From Laspinema palackyanum D2a (lineage in GTDB: Bacteria > Cyanobacteriota > Cyanobacteriia > Cyanobacteriales > Laspinemataceae): DNA of 64,000 nt. The translations under genes and the position numbers were made by a program. The stretch spans positions 276,162 through 340,161 of the forward strand of contig JAMXFF010000001.1 of the NCBI GenBank assembly GCA_025370845.1, in the 5' to 3' direction. Below, piece after piece: positions 1 through 10,182 of the stretch. How positions within the stretch are numbered: the first letter of the stretch is position 1; each line of letters opens with the position of its first letter. A model generated the notes under the pieces. The model saw nothing but the letters and a program-made list of their open reading frames with translations, was not told where the DNA came from and made no database searches.

Positions 1-5
1 CAGTC

Positions 6-41
6 GTTCTCTTCTGTTCGGTCTCAGCAACAGAAGAGAAC
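6..41. repeat. perfect 13-bp inverted repeat (hairpin)
   Basis: Positions 6-18 (GTTCTCTTCTGTT) are the exact reverse complement of 29-41, with a 10-base loop. It lies just outside the terminator at 53-88. It has no T-run on either side, so it may be the end of a transcription unit to the left of the window or a simple interspersed palindrome. Confidence 0.6.
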
Positions 42-52
42 AACCCCGAAAT

Positions 53-88
53 AAAAAGCGCGATCGCTCCTCAGAGATCGCGCTTTTT
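53..88. terminator. bidirectional Rho-independent terminator after hmpE
   Basis: A 13-bp perfect stem (53-65 against 76-88, AAAAAGCGCGATC and its complement) closes a 10-base loop. The stem begins with five A and ends with five T, so it gives a T-run in both directions. It sits 20 bases past the hmpE stop codon and is the natural end of the hmp operon. Confidence 0.85.
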
Positions 89-107
89 ATTACCCTAGAA
101 ACTCAGG

Positions 108-3100
108 CTAAACCCCCGCCTCCGCTTTCAGCGAGACCAGCTTTTCACCTTTAAGCATTCGTCCGGCAGCTTCCAGTAACGATTCTTCCAAATAGGGCTT
201 CGTGAAATAGCCACTGGCTCCCATTTGAATCGCCATTTGCCGGTGTTTGTCCGCACCGCGAGACGTGAGCATGGCGATCGGCAGGGTGGTGAGTTGCGGA
301 TCCTTCTGCATTCGCGAGAGCAGTTCCAACCCATCCATCCGGGGCATTTCAATATCGCAGAAGACCAAATCGTAGGGAAGACCCGATCGCATTTTTTCCC
401 AAGCTTCTTGACCATCCCGCGCCTGTTCCACCCGGTATCCCGCCTTATTAAAGGTCATGGACAACAGTTCACGCACCGTAATCGAATCATCCACAATCAG
501 CACCGTCGGGTCGATCACCTGTGGCTCGATCTCAAGCGGGGGCTGAATCGTTTTGTCCTTAGGATCCCACACAGTGTTGCGGTCTGGCCGCATACGTCCA
601 GCCGCCAAATCGAGCAATTCTAAAACATCCGCGATCGCCACAATGCGGCCATCCCCCATCACCGTTGCCCCAGCAACGCCCACAGGCTTCGGAACAGGTC
701 CTTCAAGCTGTTTAATCACGATTTCCTGTTCTCCTAACACCTGATCCACCTGAAGTGCCAGGAAGTTATCCGAGGAACGCAGGACCACCACCGAAATAAT
801 ATCCTCTTCCGTATTCCCCACATAGATAGTCCCCCCCCGTGGGATATGACGATTGTAAACCAACAGTTCGCGCAGGTGACGGAACGGCAACATCGTATCC
901 CGCCAGGGAATAAACGTCTGACCATTTTCCTTGGTTTGAATCCGATCGCGGGGGACATCAATCATATCTTCCACCCCATCCATCGGGAACGCAATCCGGG
1001 CGCGATCGCTAATACAGCACAGGGCCTTAGAAATACTCAACGTCAGGGGCAACCGAATCGTAAAGGTCGTCCCCTTACCCATCGTCGAATCAATCGTCAC
1101 CACCCCACGAATGGCGCTCAAGCAGGTCCGAACCACATCCATCCCGACCCCGCGACCGGACAAATCATCGGCTTGATCCTTGGTACTAAATCCGGGCATA
1201 AACAGTAAATCATAGACATCCAAGCGAGTCATGCTATTCGACACTTCCGGCGAAATTAGCCCCCGTTGTAATGCCTTGGCTTTTACCTTTTCCGAATCAA
1301 TCCCCGCGCCATCATCAGAGACCGAAATCACCGTTTGGTTCCCTTGGTGGAAAGCCCGGACCACAATCCGACCCACAGGAGGTTTACCCTTTTTCCGGCG
1401 CTCCTCGGGAGTTTCCACCCCGTGAGCCAGAGCATTGTTGACCAAATGGGTCATGGGATCGGTGAGTTGCTCCAGAATCATCTTATCGATCAGGGTTTCG
1501 CGACCCTCAACCTGAAGCTCGACCTGTTTGCCAAACTTAATCGCATTATCCCGGACCCCACGGGGTAGGCGATCGGCAGTTTGAGCAAAAGGCACCATGC
1601 GCGATCGCGTCAGTCCCTCTTGTAACTGAGTCGTCACCTGGCGCAGTTGCCGGGTCACCTGTTCAGTTTCATCCACCAAAAATTCAATATCCGAAGCCGA
1701 TTCGCGCACCCGAACAATCAATTCCAAAATATCCTGGGACAGACTATGGAACGGCGTGAACCGATCCATTTCCAGGGCGCTCCAATCGGAACCGTTATTA
1801 CCGTGGTCCTTAGGACTATTACTATTCCCCACCATAAAGTGGTAGTTTTGTCGCGAAGCCAGCAGAGAAATCTCCAGGAGCGATCGCTCGTACAAATCCT
1901 GCATCCGCTGCCCGACATCCGTCAGTTGAGAAACCTGATGCAGCAAATTATCCAAAAACTGCCGCATCCGCTCCTGATTCTGCTCGATGCTATTGCGATT
2001 AACAACCAGTTCCCCCACCAGATTACTCAGGTTGTCTAATTGTCGCACCGGGACCCGCATCGTCTGCTCAAAGCTCCCTCGCCTTGGGGCGATTCGGCCC
2101 CCGGTTTGGGGTCCAGTATCAGGTTCTATCAGATCCTTGAGCTTGCTCCAGTCATCGTCTATATCCGGTTCGGGGACCCCTGATGATGCTTTTGCGGAAT
2201 CTGCATTCCCCGGCAATGCAGCCGGAGCCGTGAAAGTGCTGGTTGTTCCAGGCTTGGGGCTACTCACCGGGTTTAACAGGAGTTCTAACTCCTCAAAACT
2301 CGCTTTCAGCGGCCCCATTGCTAACAAGTAGTCTAATTCGGTAAAAATATCTGCCCCCTGGGTCAGTTGGGGTTCCGGAGGCAAATCAAGACGCTCTCGG
2401 ATCGGTTCAGAGATGCGAACGGGCTTGGGTTCAACAGAGAGAGAGGAGATGGACTGAGGCTGACCAAACAACTCGTCAAAGTCTAAATTCGCCTCTGTAG
2501 ACGAAGAAAATCCAGACCCAGGAAGGGTGGCCTTAGAGGGCCCTTGGGGGGGCGGGGCGGTTTGGTTGACATCGAGATTTGGCGATCGCCCCGTCGGTTC
2601 ATCGAACAGGGACTCTAAGTTTTGATAAAAGTCGCTGGTGTCTTCGTTGTCTTCCGAACTCCCCGGATCCAGGTCCCAATTCCAATCCTCACCATCCAGA
2701 TTGCTCTGACTCTCCTCGAAGAGGTTGTTGTCATCCCCTTGGGCCAGTTCATCCCCAAACAGTTCAGAATCTAAAAACGACTCTTCTATGAGGTCAAGAG
2801 CGGCCCTCTGCGGGGACGGTTCATCATCAAACAGCCCATCCAAGGCGTCTAATACATCAGACTGAGGCTCTGAATCGGTGTCCTCAAAGTCCAACCAAAA
2901 CTCGTCGGACTGACCCGAAGTCTGGGCTGGTTTTCCTGGCGTTACCGGCGCTTTCGGGGCTTGAATTGACGGAGCCGGGGCCGTGTCGAGTTCAAATAAA
3001 TCCGTCAAGTCGTCTTCTGTGGCTACAGTTTCTGAGGGGTCCGAGTCGAACCAATCCAATGATTCCTCAGACGCCGTAACCGCTGAGGAGGAATACTCCT

Positions 3101-4844
3101 CCTCAGTTGTCTCTCCAAACAAGTCGTCAAAATCTTCCTCATCAATGGGGATTTCAGTTGCCAGTTCGGGTTCCACCGGGGTTCCCCCAGCTTCCGTACC
3201 ACTTTCAAATCCATTGATTTCCAGCAAATCCCTAAATTCTGAATCGTCAGCTATCTCTAGGGAGAACTCCGCATCCGTTGCCGGTGGAGCGATTTCACTG
3301 ACCCCATCTAGGGGTTCATCATCCCACATTTGCTCCCAATCATCGGGTTCTTTCAGTTCTTCTGTGCCGACTTCCTCAAACAACTCTCCCAAGTCATCTA
3401 GTTTTTGATTGGAGGACTTGATGGGTTCTACTGGGGAGGGACTCCGGGGATTTTCGCTGATGCTGCTATCCTCCATCTCCACAAATCCCTCAAGTCCGAA
3501 CAAATTGCCTAAATCCTCTTCGTCATTATTGTCCGGACTACTCATTTCCGTTCGATTGCCCGACGGATCTTCAAATAATAAATCGTCAAAATCATCGGTA
3601 GCAGAGAGGAGTTCTCCCGGGTCGGGAGGTTGAGTTTCCCAGGTTCCTTCCCCGGTATTCCCTTCTTCTACAACTTCTTCTCCTTCCCAGTGTTCATCAA
3701 AATAGGAACTCTCTCCTTCAAATAAGTCGGCTAGGGTGTTGAGTTCGGCTGCTCCTACTTCCGGGCCACTATTATAAGTGGGTTTGGCAGCCCGTTTATC
3801 TTCACCCCAGGTTGGGTTGTTTTCTGAATCATGATTTTTGTTTCTGGTAGAGTTGCGCCCTTCGGACCGTCGTTGATTGTGATCGGAGTTGGATAAGTTA
3901 TTAGACATAGGATTAAATTTTGAGTCTGTATGAGTAGTTTGCGGTATGATTTTGCTAGGTGATGAAGTCTTGGGTTGTGGGGGTTGAGGCCGTAGCAATC
4001 CTTCGAGTTCTGGACTGACTGTAATAGCGTCTGCATGGCCACCGAGAACCAGTTCTCTAGCCTTTTGGATTTCTTTGATGAGAATAGGGGCAATCACCCG
4101 ATAGCTATTTTCGGGATTAGCGATCGCCGTGGCTGCCTTATCAATTAAATGACACCACAATTTTAAATCGAATTGCTCTCCGGCTCGTATCCATTGGCGG
4201 CAAATTTGTTGCATCCGTTCTTGGCGATCGGGATTTTCCCCCTGCTTCAACAGATGCACCATTTCTTGCAACAGCCGAGACACGTCACTTTTAAAAATGA
4301 GTTGTTTGGCACTGTCTTCTTCTGCGCCTCGGTGCTTCGGCGGAGTCTGGAGGCGGGTGAGTTCGCCCCCCATCTGGATTCTCTTCTGGGTGCGGGTTAC
4401 GAAGGCCGAGGGACTCTCTTGAGCCTGGACCAATTGGGCTAAATGCTGGTGAAGTTGAGCGATCGCCGGTTGGACTTCGGCACAAATCGCAGCTCCTTTG
4501 GCTTCGTCAATCGGACCGGGTACGCGGATTAAGGCCACGGTGTCCTGAAGTCCCCGAAACACTCTCACAAATAGAGACGAAAGCTGGGGATCAACTTCGA
4601 CTTGCACATCCTGAAGCACTTTAAATTCGTCTTCGAGTTTGTGAGCAATCTGTTGAATAGCACCCAGTTCCAGCATTCCTGCCCCCCCTTTAATCGAGTG
4701 GGCCGCCCGAAAGAGTTCAGCGAGTACAGACGAATCTTGTACCGCGATCGACAGATTTTGCAACCCTTGTTCTATTGTATTGAGGTGTTCTGTGGCCTCC
4801 TCAATAAAATAGCCCATTATTCGCTCTCGTTGTTCCGGCTGCAT
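108..4844 (-). CDS. hmpE: CheA-type hybrid histidine kinase of the Hmp/Pil motility system
   Basis: Central kinase of a chemotaxis-like system that controls type IV pili (Hmp in Nostoc, PixL/PilL in Synechocystis). Visible parts in order: Hpt domain (residues 1-120, phospho-acceptor His49 in HSIKGG), a second helical segment near 190-290, a long acidic linker (about 300-900), dimerisation helices (about 920-1085), a CheA ATPase domain (N box HLVNNALAHGVE near 1138, DDGAGID, GRGVGMD near 1231), a CheW-like P5 domain and a C-terminal receiver (about 1448-1571, Asp in CDIEMPRMDG). All catalytic motifs are intact. At 1578 residues it is longer than most PixL/HmpE proteins because of the linker, which carries repeated D/E-L-x-x-L-F motifs. 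ATG start. It is the last gene of the locus, followed by a strong terminator. The symbol rests on domain order and gene order. Confidence 0.9.
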   Translation of the reverse strand: MQPEQRERIMGYFIEEATEHLNTIEQGLQNLSIAVQDSSVLAELFRAAHSIKGGAGMLELGAIQQIAHKLEDEFKVLQDVQVEVDPQLSSLFVRVFRGLQDTVALIRVPGPIDEAKGAAICAEVQPAIAQLHQHLAQLVQAQESPSAFVTRTQKRIQMGGELTRLQTPPKHRGAEEDSAKQLIFKSDVSRLLQEMVHLLKQGENPDRQERMQQICRQWIRAGEQFDLKLWCHLIDKAATAIANPENSYRVIAPILIKEIQKARELVLGGHADAITVSPELEGLLRPQPPQPKTSSPSKIIPQTTHTDSKFNPMSNNLSNSDHNQRRSEGRNSTRNKNHDSENNPTWGEDKRAAKPTYNSGPEVGAAELNTLADLFEGESSYFDEHWEGEEVVEEGNTGEGTWETQPPDPGELLSATDDFDDLLFEDPSGNRTEMSSPDNNDEEDLGNLFGLEGFVEMEDSSISENPRSPSPVEPIKSSNQKLDDLGELFEEVGTEELKEPDDWEQMWDDEPLDGVSEIAPPATDAEFSLEIADDSEFRDLLEINGFESGTEAGGTPVEPELATEIPIDEEDFDDLFGETTEEEYSSSAVTASEESLDWFDSDPSETVATEDDLTDLFELDTAPAPSIQAPKAPVTPGKPAQTSGQSDEFWLDFEDTDSEPQSDVLDALDGLFDDEPSPQRAALDLIEESFLDSELFGDELAQGDDNNLFEESQSNLDGEDWNWDLDPGSSEDNEDTSDFYQNLESLFDEPTGRSPNLDVNQTAPPPQGPSKATLPGSGFSSSTEANLDFDELFGQPQSISSLSVEPKPVRISEPIRERLDLPPEPQLTQGADIFTELDYLLAMGPLKASFEELELLLNPVSSPKPGTTSTFTAPAALPGNADSAKASSGVPEPDIDDDWSKLKDLIEPDTGPQTGGRIAPRRGSFEQTMRVPVRQLDNLSNLVGELVVNRNSIEQNQERMRQFLDNLLHQVSQLTDVGQRMQDLYERSLLEISLLASRQNYHFMVGNSNSPKDHGNNGSDWSALEMDRFTPFHSLSQDILELIVRVRESASDIEFLVDETEQVTRQLRQVTTQLQEGLTRSRMVPFAQTADRLPRGVRDNAIKFGKQVELQVEGRETLIDKMILEQLTDPMTHLVNNALAHGVETPEERRKKGKPPVGRIVVRAFHQGNQTVISVSDDGAGIDSEKVKAKALQRGLISPEVSNSMTRLDVYDLLFMPGFSTKDQADDLSGRGVGMDVVRTCLSAIRGVVTIDSTMGKGTTFTIRLPLTLSISKALCCISDRARIAFPMDGVEDMIDVPRDRIQTKENGQTFIPWRDTMLPFRHLRELLVYNRHIPRGGTIYVGNTEEDIISVVVLRSSDNFLALQVDQVLGEQEIVIKQLEGPVPKPVGVAGATVMGDGRIVAIADVLELLDLAAGRMRPDRNTVWDPKDKTIQPPLEIEPQVIDPTVLIVDDSITVRELLSMTFNKAGYRVEQARDGQEAWEKMRSGLPYDLVFCDIEMPRMDGLELLSRMQKDPQLTTLPIAMLTSRGADKHRQMAIQMGASGYFTKPYLEESLLEAAGRMLKGEKLVSLKAEAGV

Positions 4845-5257
4845 AGCGGGTGTCCCATTCCTATTCCTATTTGTTAAACAAGGGTCTGATCGGCTTATTT
4901 AACGGAGTTTTATCCCTTTGAAGGGTCCGGATATTGCTGATTGGAAGAGCTTCCAACCGGGCGGAGGGGTTGTCATCCGCCGGTGACCATCTCTCTTCTG
5001 GGAGTTAAGGTCCCTGGGAAAGTCCCTGGGAAGGCATCGGTCCTTGATGGGTTTCACGGCTTGTTACCTGGGATCAATGTACCCATTCCTACCGCTTCAC
5101 TGATCAAAAGGCATCGCTGTCGCCCTGAAAGACCTTCAGACCGTTGTCTTTAAACAACTGTAGAGACGCTCTAAAGCATCTCTACAATGAACAACTCAGC
5201 CCCACACCAGGGTAGAGATTTAACCCCTCGCTGGTGCTTACAGGCAGATTGTAGACC
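4845..5257. other. non-coding spacer hmpD-hmpE (413 bp)
   Basis: No credible coding frame. It holds a nearly tandem pair of GTCCCTGGGAA words around 5011-5035 and the palindromic repeat at 5159-5186. The spacing is long for two genes of one operon. Confidence 0.6.
5159..5186. repeat. interspersed palindromic repeat, TGTAGAGACG type
   Basis: TGTAGAGACGCT (5159-5170) and AGCATCTCTACA (5175-5186) form a 12-bp stem with a single mismatch and a 4-base loop. The sequence matches a palindrome family that is widespread between genes in cyanobacterial genomes (from memory). It lies 72 bases downstream of the hmpD stop and could fold in the transcript. Confidence 0.7.
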
Positions 5258-8200
5258 CTAGCGACGCTCTCCGGTTTCCACTCGGAACCGTTCCACCGAG
5301 GTCAACAAGTCTCGCGCCACCCCCACGAGGTTTTGCAGAGAACCGGAGACCCGCTGGGCTTCTTGGGAGGTTTCCTGGGCGGTGAGTTCCACCGCTTGCA
5401 TCACCTGGGCGACCGATCGCGAGGTTTGGGATTGTTCCACAGTATCTGCGGTAATCGATCGCACCAACACATCGATGCGATTGGTCACCTGAATGATATT
5501 TTCCAGGGCCCGCTTGGCTTGTTCGGCGCGCTTCGTCCCCTCAATCACCTGCTGGGTGCCTTCCTCCATTGCCACCATGACCCCGCCGGTCTCGCTCTGA
5601 ATTTGCATCACGATTTGCTCGATTTCTTTGAGCGCTTTAGCCGAGCGATCGGCCAGCTGACGCACTTCATCCGCAACAATCGCAAACCCTCGACCCGCTT
5701 CCCCGGCACGAGCCGCCTCAATACTAGCGTTGAGCGCCAAGAGGTTGGTCCGTCCGGCGATCGTCGCAATCAAGGCCACAATTTTGGAAATTTCTTGAGT
5801 CGATTCCGCTAGTCGCTTGACTTTCCGCGTCGTTTCTGCTACCGTTTCCCGCACCTCCAGAATCCCGGCCACGGTCTGTTCCACCGCCTCTCCACCTTTT
5901 TTAGCCGTTGCCGAGGCAGATTTTGCCACTTCTTCGGCCTCCCGAGCGTTATCAGCCACCCGTTGAATCAAATCCGTCATCACCTGGACCGAATTGAGGG
6001 TAGCCGCCAGTTCTTCCGCTTGTCGCAGAGCATCAGTCGATAAACTACGGGCAAACGATTCGCTATCCGTTGCTCCTTTGGTCACTTGTCGCGCCGCCAG
6101 TTTCACTTGCAGAACGATTTCCCGCAGGTTTTGAATTGTCAGATTAAAGGAGTCAGCAACGGCCCCGAGGACATCAGCGGTCACTTCAGCCTGAACCGTC
6201 AGGTCCCCTCTAGCCGCCCCTTCCACATCATCCAGCAGGCGAATCACTTGTCGTTGTAAGTCTTCCTTGGACTGTTCCTGTTCTTCGGCTTTGCGCTGGG
6301 CTTCCGAGGTGGTGGTGTAGATGATTCGCCCCATTTGGTTGAATTTAGCCGCAATCTGGCCAAATTCGTCTTCGGTATAAACCGTCGCTCGGGCGGACAG
6401 ATTGCCCTGAGACATCGTATCGAATTGCGCTTGTAAATCGTCCAGAGAACGGCGAATCAACTTGGCGCTGGCACTGCCCACCCCAAAACAAGTGAGAATG
6501 CTGGCCCCTCCAGCCGCTAAGGCCATCATCGGGTCCTTCAGTTGTTGGGGCCAATTGCGTTGAGTGGAAAACGTAAAAGAAACCGAAGCTGCGGCGATCG
6601 CTGAGACCCCTCCAGAAATTAATGCAATCCACAGGAATTTTTTCACCAGGGACGCATTTTCCAAAAAGCTCAAAATCCCCGGTTCTGTATTGGCAACCGC
6701 TTCTATAGGAGGATTTTCCGGTTGAGTAAACACCGGAACTTGTTCAGCACTTCCGGCGATCCGAAAAATTTCATCATCCCGAATGATCGACCCATCCGTA
6801 TCTTCGCCAATATCGTAGCTATCGTCGATGTCTCGGAAGGTGGCTTTTCTGCCCATGCTGCCCATTCCGAATCCACCTGTACTCGAACCTGTCGTATCCT
6901 CCGACAGATCGAAATCGGGAATATTATCGGGAATATTGCCGAAATCATCAAAATCATCGAACTCACCCAAAAAGTCAACCCCGTCTTCTTCGATGGGTGA
7001 CGAGGTGGCAAGCCCGTTCTGAAAATCCTCGCCGTTGTCCTCCCCATCAAAGGAATTTCCCCCACTAAAGGCGTCGTCAAAATCCTCTAAATCGTAACTA
7101 TCCACCCGGTTGAATCCATTCAGGGGTTCAGAAACGAAGGTCTTACTATCGTAGTCCTCATCGTCTTCTATTGCCGGTTGCGCCAGTCCTTTGGGCTGAG
7201 AGAACGGCGGCCCCGAGGCTTTGGGAATCGAATTCAACACTTGAGTCTGTTCAAGCTGTTTGCGTCCCATTAACAGGGTTTCCTCCTCCTCAGAAGGGGA
7301 GTTAAAGTCGAAGTCTTCGTCCAGATCATAGGGAATACCTGGATCCCCCGCACCCTTTCCATTCTGATGGTGGGATTCGTCTGGGTCATCCTCGCTGAAA
7401 TCATTCCCTAAATCATCAGCGGCATCGAATAGGTCAAAATCTGGATCGATCGCCGAACCATTGTTGTTGTAATAACTGGTTGCTTCATCCTCTTCTAGGG
7501 GGTCTGAATTGGACTCGAAGTCCATCTCATCTCCCGAAGCAAACGCATCTTCAAACTCCTGAAACGGCGTTGCCAAATCCATCAGGTCCAAATCGTCATG
7601 GCCCCGATCAAAGGGGGAGTGATTAGAGACCCCGATCGCCGTCTCCTCCCCGACTAAATCGGGCATTTCATCCTCTCTCGGCAAAAAGTCGGGTAACTCC
7701 GATGCCAGGGGATCTCTCCATTGGTTGTTTTGAACCTCGGAGAGCATTTCTTCGTCATCAATGGCAAAGGGGTCTTCATCCTCTATCCCCTCATACTCCT
7801 CTTCGCTGGTAAAGGGATTAAGCAGTCCGTCCTCTTCCCTGGCCGAATTCGCGCCTAAATCTCCGGACTCAAACTCCTCAAATTCCATTGATTCGAGTTC
7901 AAGATTGGGGTACACCGGATCCAGTTCCATACTCAAGTCCGATGAATCTGACCCAATCTGGTTGATGGCTAAGGCTTCATTGTAAGCCCGGTCATGCAAA
8001 CCCAGGGCTGAGTCTTCTTCTTCCCAGAATTCTTCTTCATCACTCTGGACTGGGGCTTCGACCTCAAACAAGGCGGTCTCTTGTTCTGATTGAATCTGAT
8101 CAAAATCCGGCTCGAAATCCTCCGTTGCGGATTCAAATTCGTTATCCGCATCATACCCATAATCCGAAGGCTGCATCCCTTCTGTAGCGTACTGATTGGC

Positions 8201-8461
8201 GTATTCCATGCCCTGGGACGCTCCCTCAATGAAAGCCGGGTCATCCGTCAGATTCAGCACCCCTTCATACTGACCGAGTGCCACATCATACATTTGCAAG
8301 CCATAACAATAGATGTGACCAGCTAAGAGTCGAGCACTGGGATCCTCGGGAAAGTTCGCCACTAATTGATTGACGATTCCCGCTGCTTCTTCATAATTTT
8401 TCTCGGTATAGGCCGTTAAAGCTTGTTCGTACTCCTGCTGATAGTCCGGACTTGATACCAT
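5258..8461 (-). CDS. hmpD: methyl-accepting chemotaxis protein with TPR and acidic N-terminus
   Basis: Signal-transducing receptor of the Hmp/Pil system, coupled through CheW (HmpC) to the CheA-type kinase HmpE. Order: TPR-like helices (residues 5-100), an acidic low-complexity region (about 105-600), two close transmembrane helices (about 607-632 and 640-660), HAMP, and a cytoplasmic methyl-accepting domain with the canonical hairpin tip [17 protein letters not shown] (about 900). Only some 10-15 residues lie between the two membrane helices, so there is no periplasmic sensor domain, and the TPR and acidic parts should be cytoplasmic. It is a PilJ/PixJ-class receptor without GAF or phytochrome-type photosensory domains, so a photoreceptor role is not supported. 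The ATG start has a strong GGAGGGGG ribosome-binding site. The symbol rests on gene order. Confidence 0.88.
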   Translation of the reverse strand: MVSSPDYQQEYEQALTAYTEKNYEEAAGIVNQLVANFPEDPSARLLAGHIYCYGLQMYDVALGQYEGVLNLTDDPAFIEGASQGMEYANQYATEGMQPSDYGYDADNEFESATEDFEPDFDQIQSEQETALFEVEAPVQSDEEEFWEEEDSALGLHDRAYNEALAINQIGSDSSDLSMELDPVYPNLELESMEFEEFESGDLGANSAREEDGLLNPFTSEEEYEGIEDEDPFAIDDEEMLSEVQNNQWRDPLASELPDFLPREDEMPDLVGEETAIGVSNHSPFDRGHDDLDLMDLATPFQEFEDAFASGDEMDFESNSDPLEEDEATSYYNNNGSAIDPDFDLFDAADDLGNDFSEDDPDESHHQNGKGAGDPGIPYDLDEDFDFNSPSEEEETLLMGRKQLEQTQVLNSIPKASGPPFSQPKGLAQPAIEDDEDYDSKTFVSEPLNGFNRVDSYDLEDFDDAFSGGNSFDGEDNGEDFQNGLATSSPIEEDGVDFLGEFDDFDDFGNIPDNIPDFDLSEDTTGSSTGGFGMGSMGRKATFRDIDDSYDIGEDTDGSIIRDDEIFRIAGSAEQVPVFTQPENPPIEAVANTEPGILSFLENASLVKKFLWIALISGGVSAIAAASVSFTFSTQRNWPQQLKDPMMALAAGGASILTCFGVGSASAKLIRRSLDDLQAQFDTMSQGNLSARATVYTEDEFGQIAAKFNQMGRIIYTTTSEAQRKAEEQEQSKEDLQRQVIRLLDDVEGAARGDLTVQAEVTADVLGAVADSFNLTIQNLREIVLQVKLAARQVTKGATDSESFARSLSTDALRQAEELAATLNSVQVMTDLIQRVADNAREAEEVAKSASATAKKGGEAVEQTVAGILEVRETVAETTRKVKRLAESTQEISKIVALIATIAGRTNLLALNASIEAARAGEAGRGFAIVADEVRQLADRSAKALKEIEQIVMQIQSETGGVMVAMEEGTQQVIEGTKRAEQAKRALENIIQVTNRIDVLVRSITADTVEQSQTSRSVAQVMQAVELTAQETSQEAQRVSGSLQNLVGVARDLLTSVERFRVETGERR

Positions 8462-9254
8462 TTGCCCCCTCCTGGCGGTGCCTACCTGGTGCGCTCTTAC
8501 AATTTTTCTAGTGAAATCTTATCAAGGTTAACTAAAACTCTAGTTAGATCCATTGGATTTCTGGACTGCCTTGATGGGATTCTAGGAGACTGATATTACA
8601 AAAAAAATGGATTTAAAGCTCCGTCCTTATTAAGACGGCTTTTAATAGGTGTGCTATAACTGAGTGTAGTGTATGGACGTAACGATAGCCTTTCCCCGTC
8701 TGATCCAATCGCCCATAACTGCTCAAACCGTTGCTCGGGTTGCCTGGGCTGTACCTCATTTGAACATTGCTAGAGGGAGGTCTTTGTGGCCCCACTTGAG
8801 GGAGCGTGGATCACCCCTCAGTTTAACTCCGGTTTCAACTCCGATTGCCTCACCCAGGGCCTGCCCACGATTCAACGCTTTGGGTTGGAGGTGGACTCCC
8901 GGAGTACAAGAACTCATAAATGTCTCCTCTGTAGTTTTGGACTGGACAGAGATGGGAATGCAGCTATCAAGAGACTCAAGGGAACCGTCCGGACTGTGGG
9001 GCCTACTGGAACGGAGCGGACCGCTCTGAAGGCATTGACCCTCTGTATCCGACGGTGAAATCCCTCAAGGTTAGCGGAGTCACCCAAACCGGAAAACTCA
9101 GCCGTGATGCTGGGAATCACGCGGGGTTCACGGTGCAAAGGGGCTTAACTGTTGGTGGAGTTGACCGACTCGGGTTAAGTTGTAATGAGCTTGAGCTGAG
9201 TTTAACTCGCCTGGGCGGTTGGTCCGGTGCGATACCGGGGGTCGGCGCTATTAT
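8462..9254. other. non-coding spacer hmpC-hmpD (793 bp)
   Basis: No frame on either strand resembles a protein; the open stretches are low-quality and have no ribosome-binding sites. The only structure seen is the hairpin at 8600-8645. This is an unusually long gap inside a chemotaxis-type locus. Confidence 0.6.
8600..8645 (-). terminator. possible terminator or attenuator upstream of hmpD
   Basis: Read on the minus strand, AAAGCCGTC pairs with GACGGAGCTTT (one bulge) around an 8-base loop. Seven bases later comes a run of eight T (complement of 8600-8607). It lies about 140 bases before the hmpD start and could stop or attenuate transcription coming from hmpC. Confidence 0.4.
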
Positions 9255-9803
9255 TTATGCTGCCCATCTTGCCGATCGCACGATCGCCACCTGATCCAGC
9301 AGGCGCAAAATTTTCTCCTCTTCCTCTTTGACGGGTTCTTTAGATGGGATAACCCATTCCCCGCGTAAAAAAGGAGCCATACTGTCGGGAACGTTCGTAG
9401 GTAGACGGACCTGCTCTACATCAAGCCAGTCCATGCCGACAATTTGATCAACCGCTAACCCTAGTATAGTGTCTTGGTCTTCGACTGCGATCACGGGAAT
9501 CTCTGGGCGATCGGTATTTAAGGTTGTAGGTTCGCCGAGAAATTGACCGAGATCCGCGACCCAAATTACCCGCCCTCGAATATTGAGGGTTCCCAACAGT
9601 AAAGATGAGACGTTGGGAATCAGGGTAATGCGATCGGGGGATTGGGAAATCACCTCGCGAATCCCCGTTGCACTTAAGGCAAATTCATTGCCCGAAGGCA
9701 CGAAAAAACGGAGATGTAACTCCCCTTCCGGGCTTTCTAATTCTTGAAATTCCGGTGCTTGTTCTAAGCCAATCCCCGTTAAAAAGTCAGGATTACCCAC
9801 CAT
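9255..9803 (-). CDS. hmpC: CheW-like coupling protein
   Basis: Adaptor that links the receptor HmpD to the kinase HmpE. A single CheW domain spans about residues 30-150, with the typical pattern LRFFVPSGNEFALS, a central IPNVSSLLLGTLNIRGRV segment and VWVADLG-like strands. I chose the ATG at 9803 (182 residues) because it follows GGGGA at good spacing and leaves a 13-base gap to hmpB. A longer frame starting at 9887 would overlap hmpB by 71 bases and add residues unlike any CheW. It is close enough to hmpB to be co-transcribed. Confidence 0.88.
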   Translation of the reverse strand: MVGNPDFLTGIGLEQAPEFQELESPEGELHLRFFVPSGNEFALSATGIREVISQSPDRITLIPNVSSLLLGTLNIRGRVIWVADLGQFLGEPTTLNTDRPEIPVIAVEDQDTILGLAVDQIVGMDWLDVEQVRLPTNVPDSMAPFLRGEWVIPSKEPVKEEEEKILRLLDQVAIVRSARWAA

Positions 9804-9816
9804 GATTGCCAGTCCC

Positions 9817-10182
9817 CTATCTTCTGAGTAGCTGTTTGACCGTTCCAACCAGTTCAGTGGGTTGGAACGGTTTGGCAATGTAAGCATCCGCGCCTTGCTT
9901 CATGCCCCAATACCGATCAAATTCTTCACCTTTTGACGAACACATGACCACTGGAACGTTTTGGGTTTTAGGATCAGCCTTGAGACGACGACAAACTTCG
10001 TAGCCATTCATCCGAGGCATCACAATATCGAGTACCACGAGATCCGGGCAAGTCTCCTGAATGCGTTCCAGGGCTTCTAAGCCATCACTTGCTACGGTAA
10101 CATTCAATCCACTCTCTTTCAGTAGGGTTGAGATCATCTCCCGTTGCGTGACGCTATCTTCTACGACCAGAACTGTACTCAT
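9817..10182 (-). CDS. hmpB: CheY-like response regulator (PilH/PixH type)
   Basis: Stand-alone receiver domain of 121 residues. It has the acidic pair EDS near the N-terminus, phospho-acceptor Asp in VVLDIVMPRMNG, a conserved Ser in MCSSKGEE and the Lys of AKPF near the C-terminus. As part of the Hmp/Pil system it is expected to receive phosphate from HmpE and to tune pilus motor polarity. The ATG is preceded by GAAGGGAAG. It lies directly upstream of hmpC in the same direction. Confidence 0.9.
   Translation of the reverse strand: MSTVLVVEDSVTQREMISTLLKESGLNVTVASDGLEALERIQETCPDLVVLDIVMPRMNGYEVCRRLKADPKTQNVPVVMCSSKGEEFDRYWGMKQGADAYIAKPFQPTELVGTVKQLLRR

Noticed and set aside
8673-9058. Overlapping plus-strand frames of 90-118 codons in the hmpC-hmpD spacer
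   Set aside because: Rich in Arg, Ser and Pro with no hydrophobic core pattern, no ribosome-binding site, and two competing frames of equal quality; typical of random open frames in GC-balanced DNA.
9804-9887. N-terminal extension of CheW (HmpC) overlapping hmpB
   Set aside because: The extra 28 residues are not CheW-like, whereas the ATG at 9803 has a ribosome-binding site and avoids the overlap.
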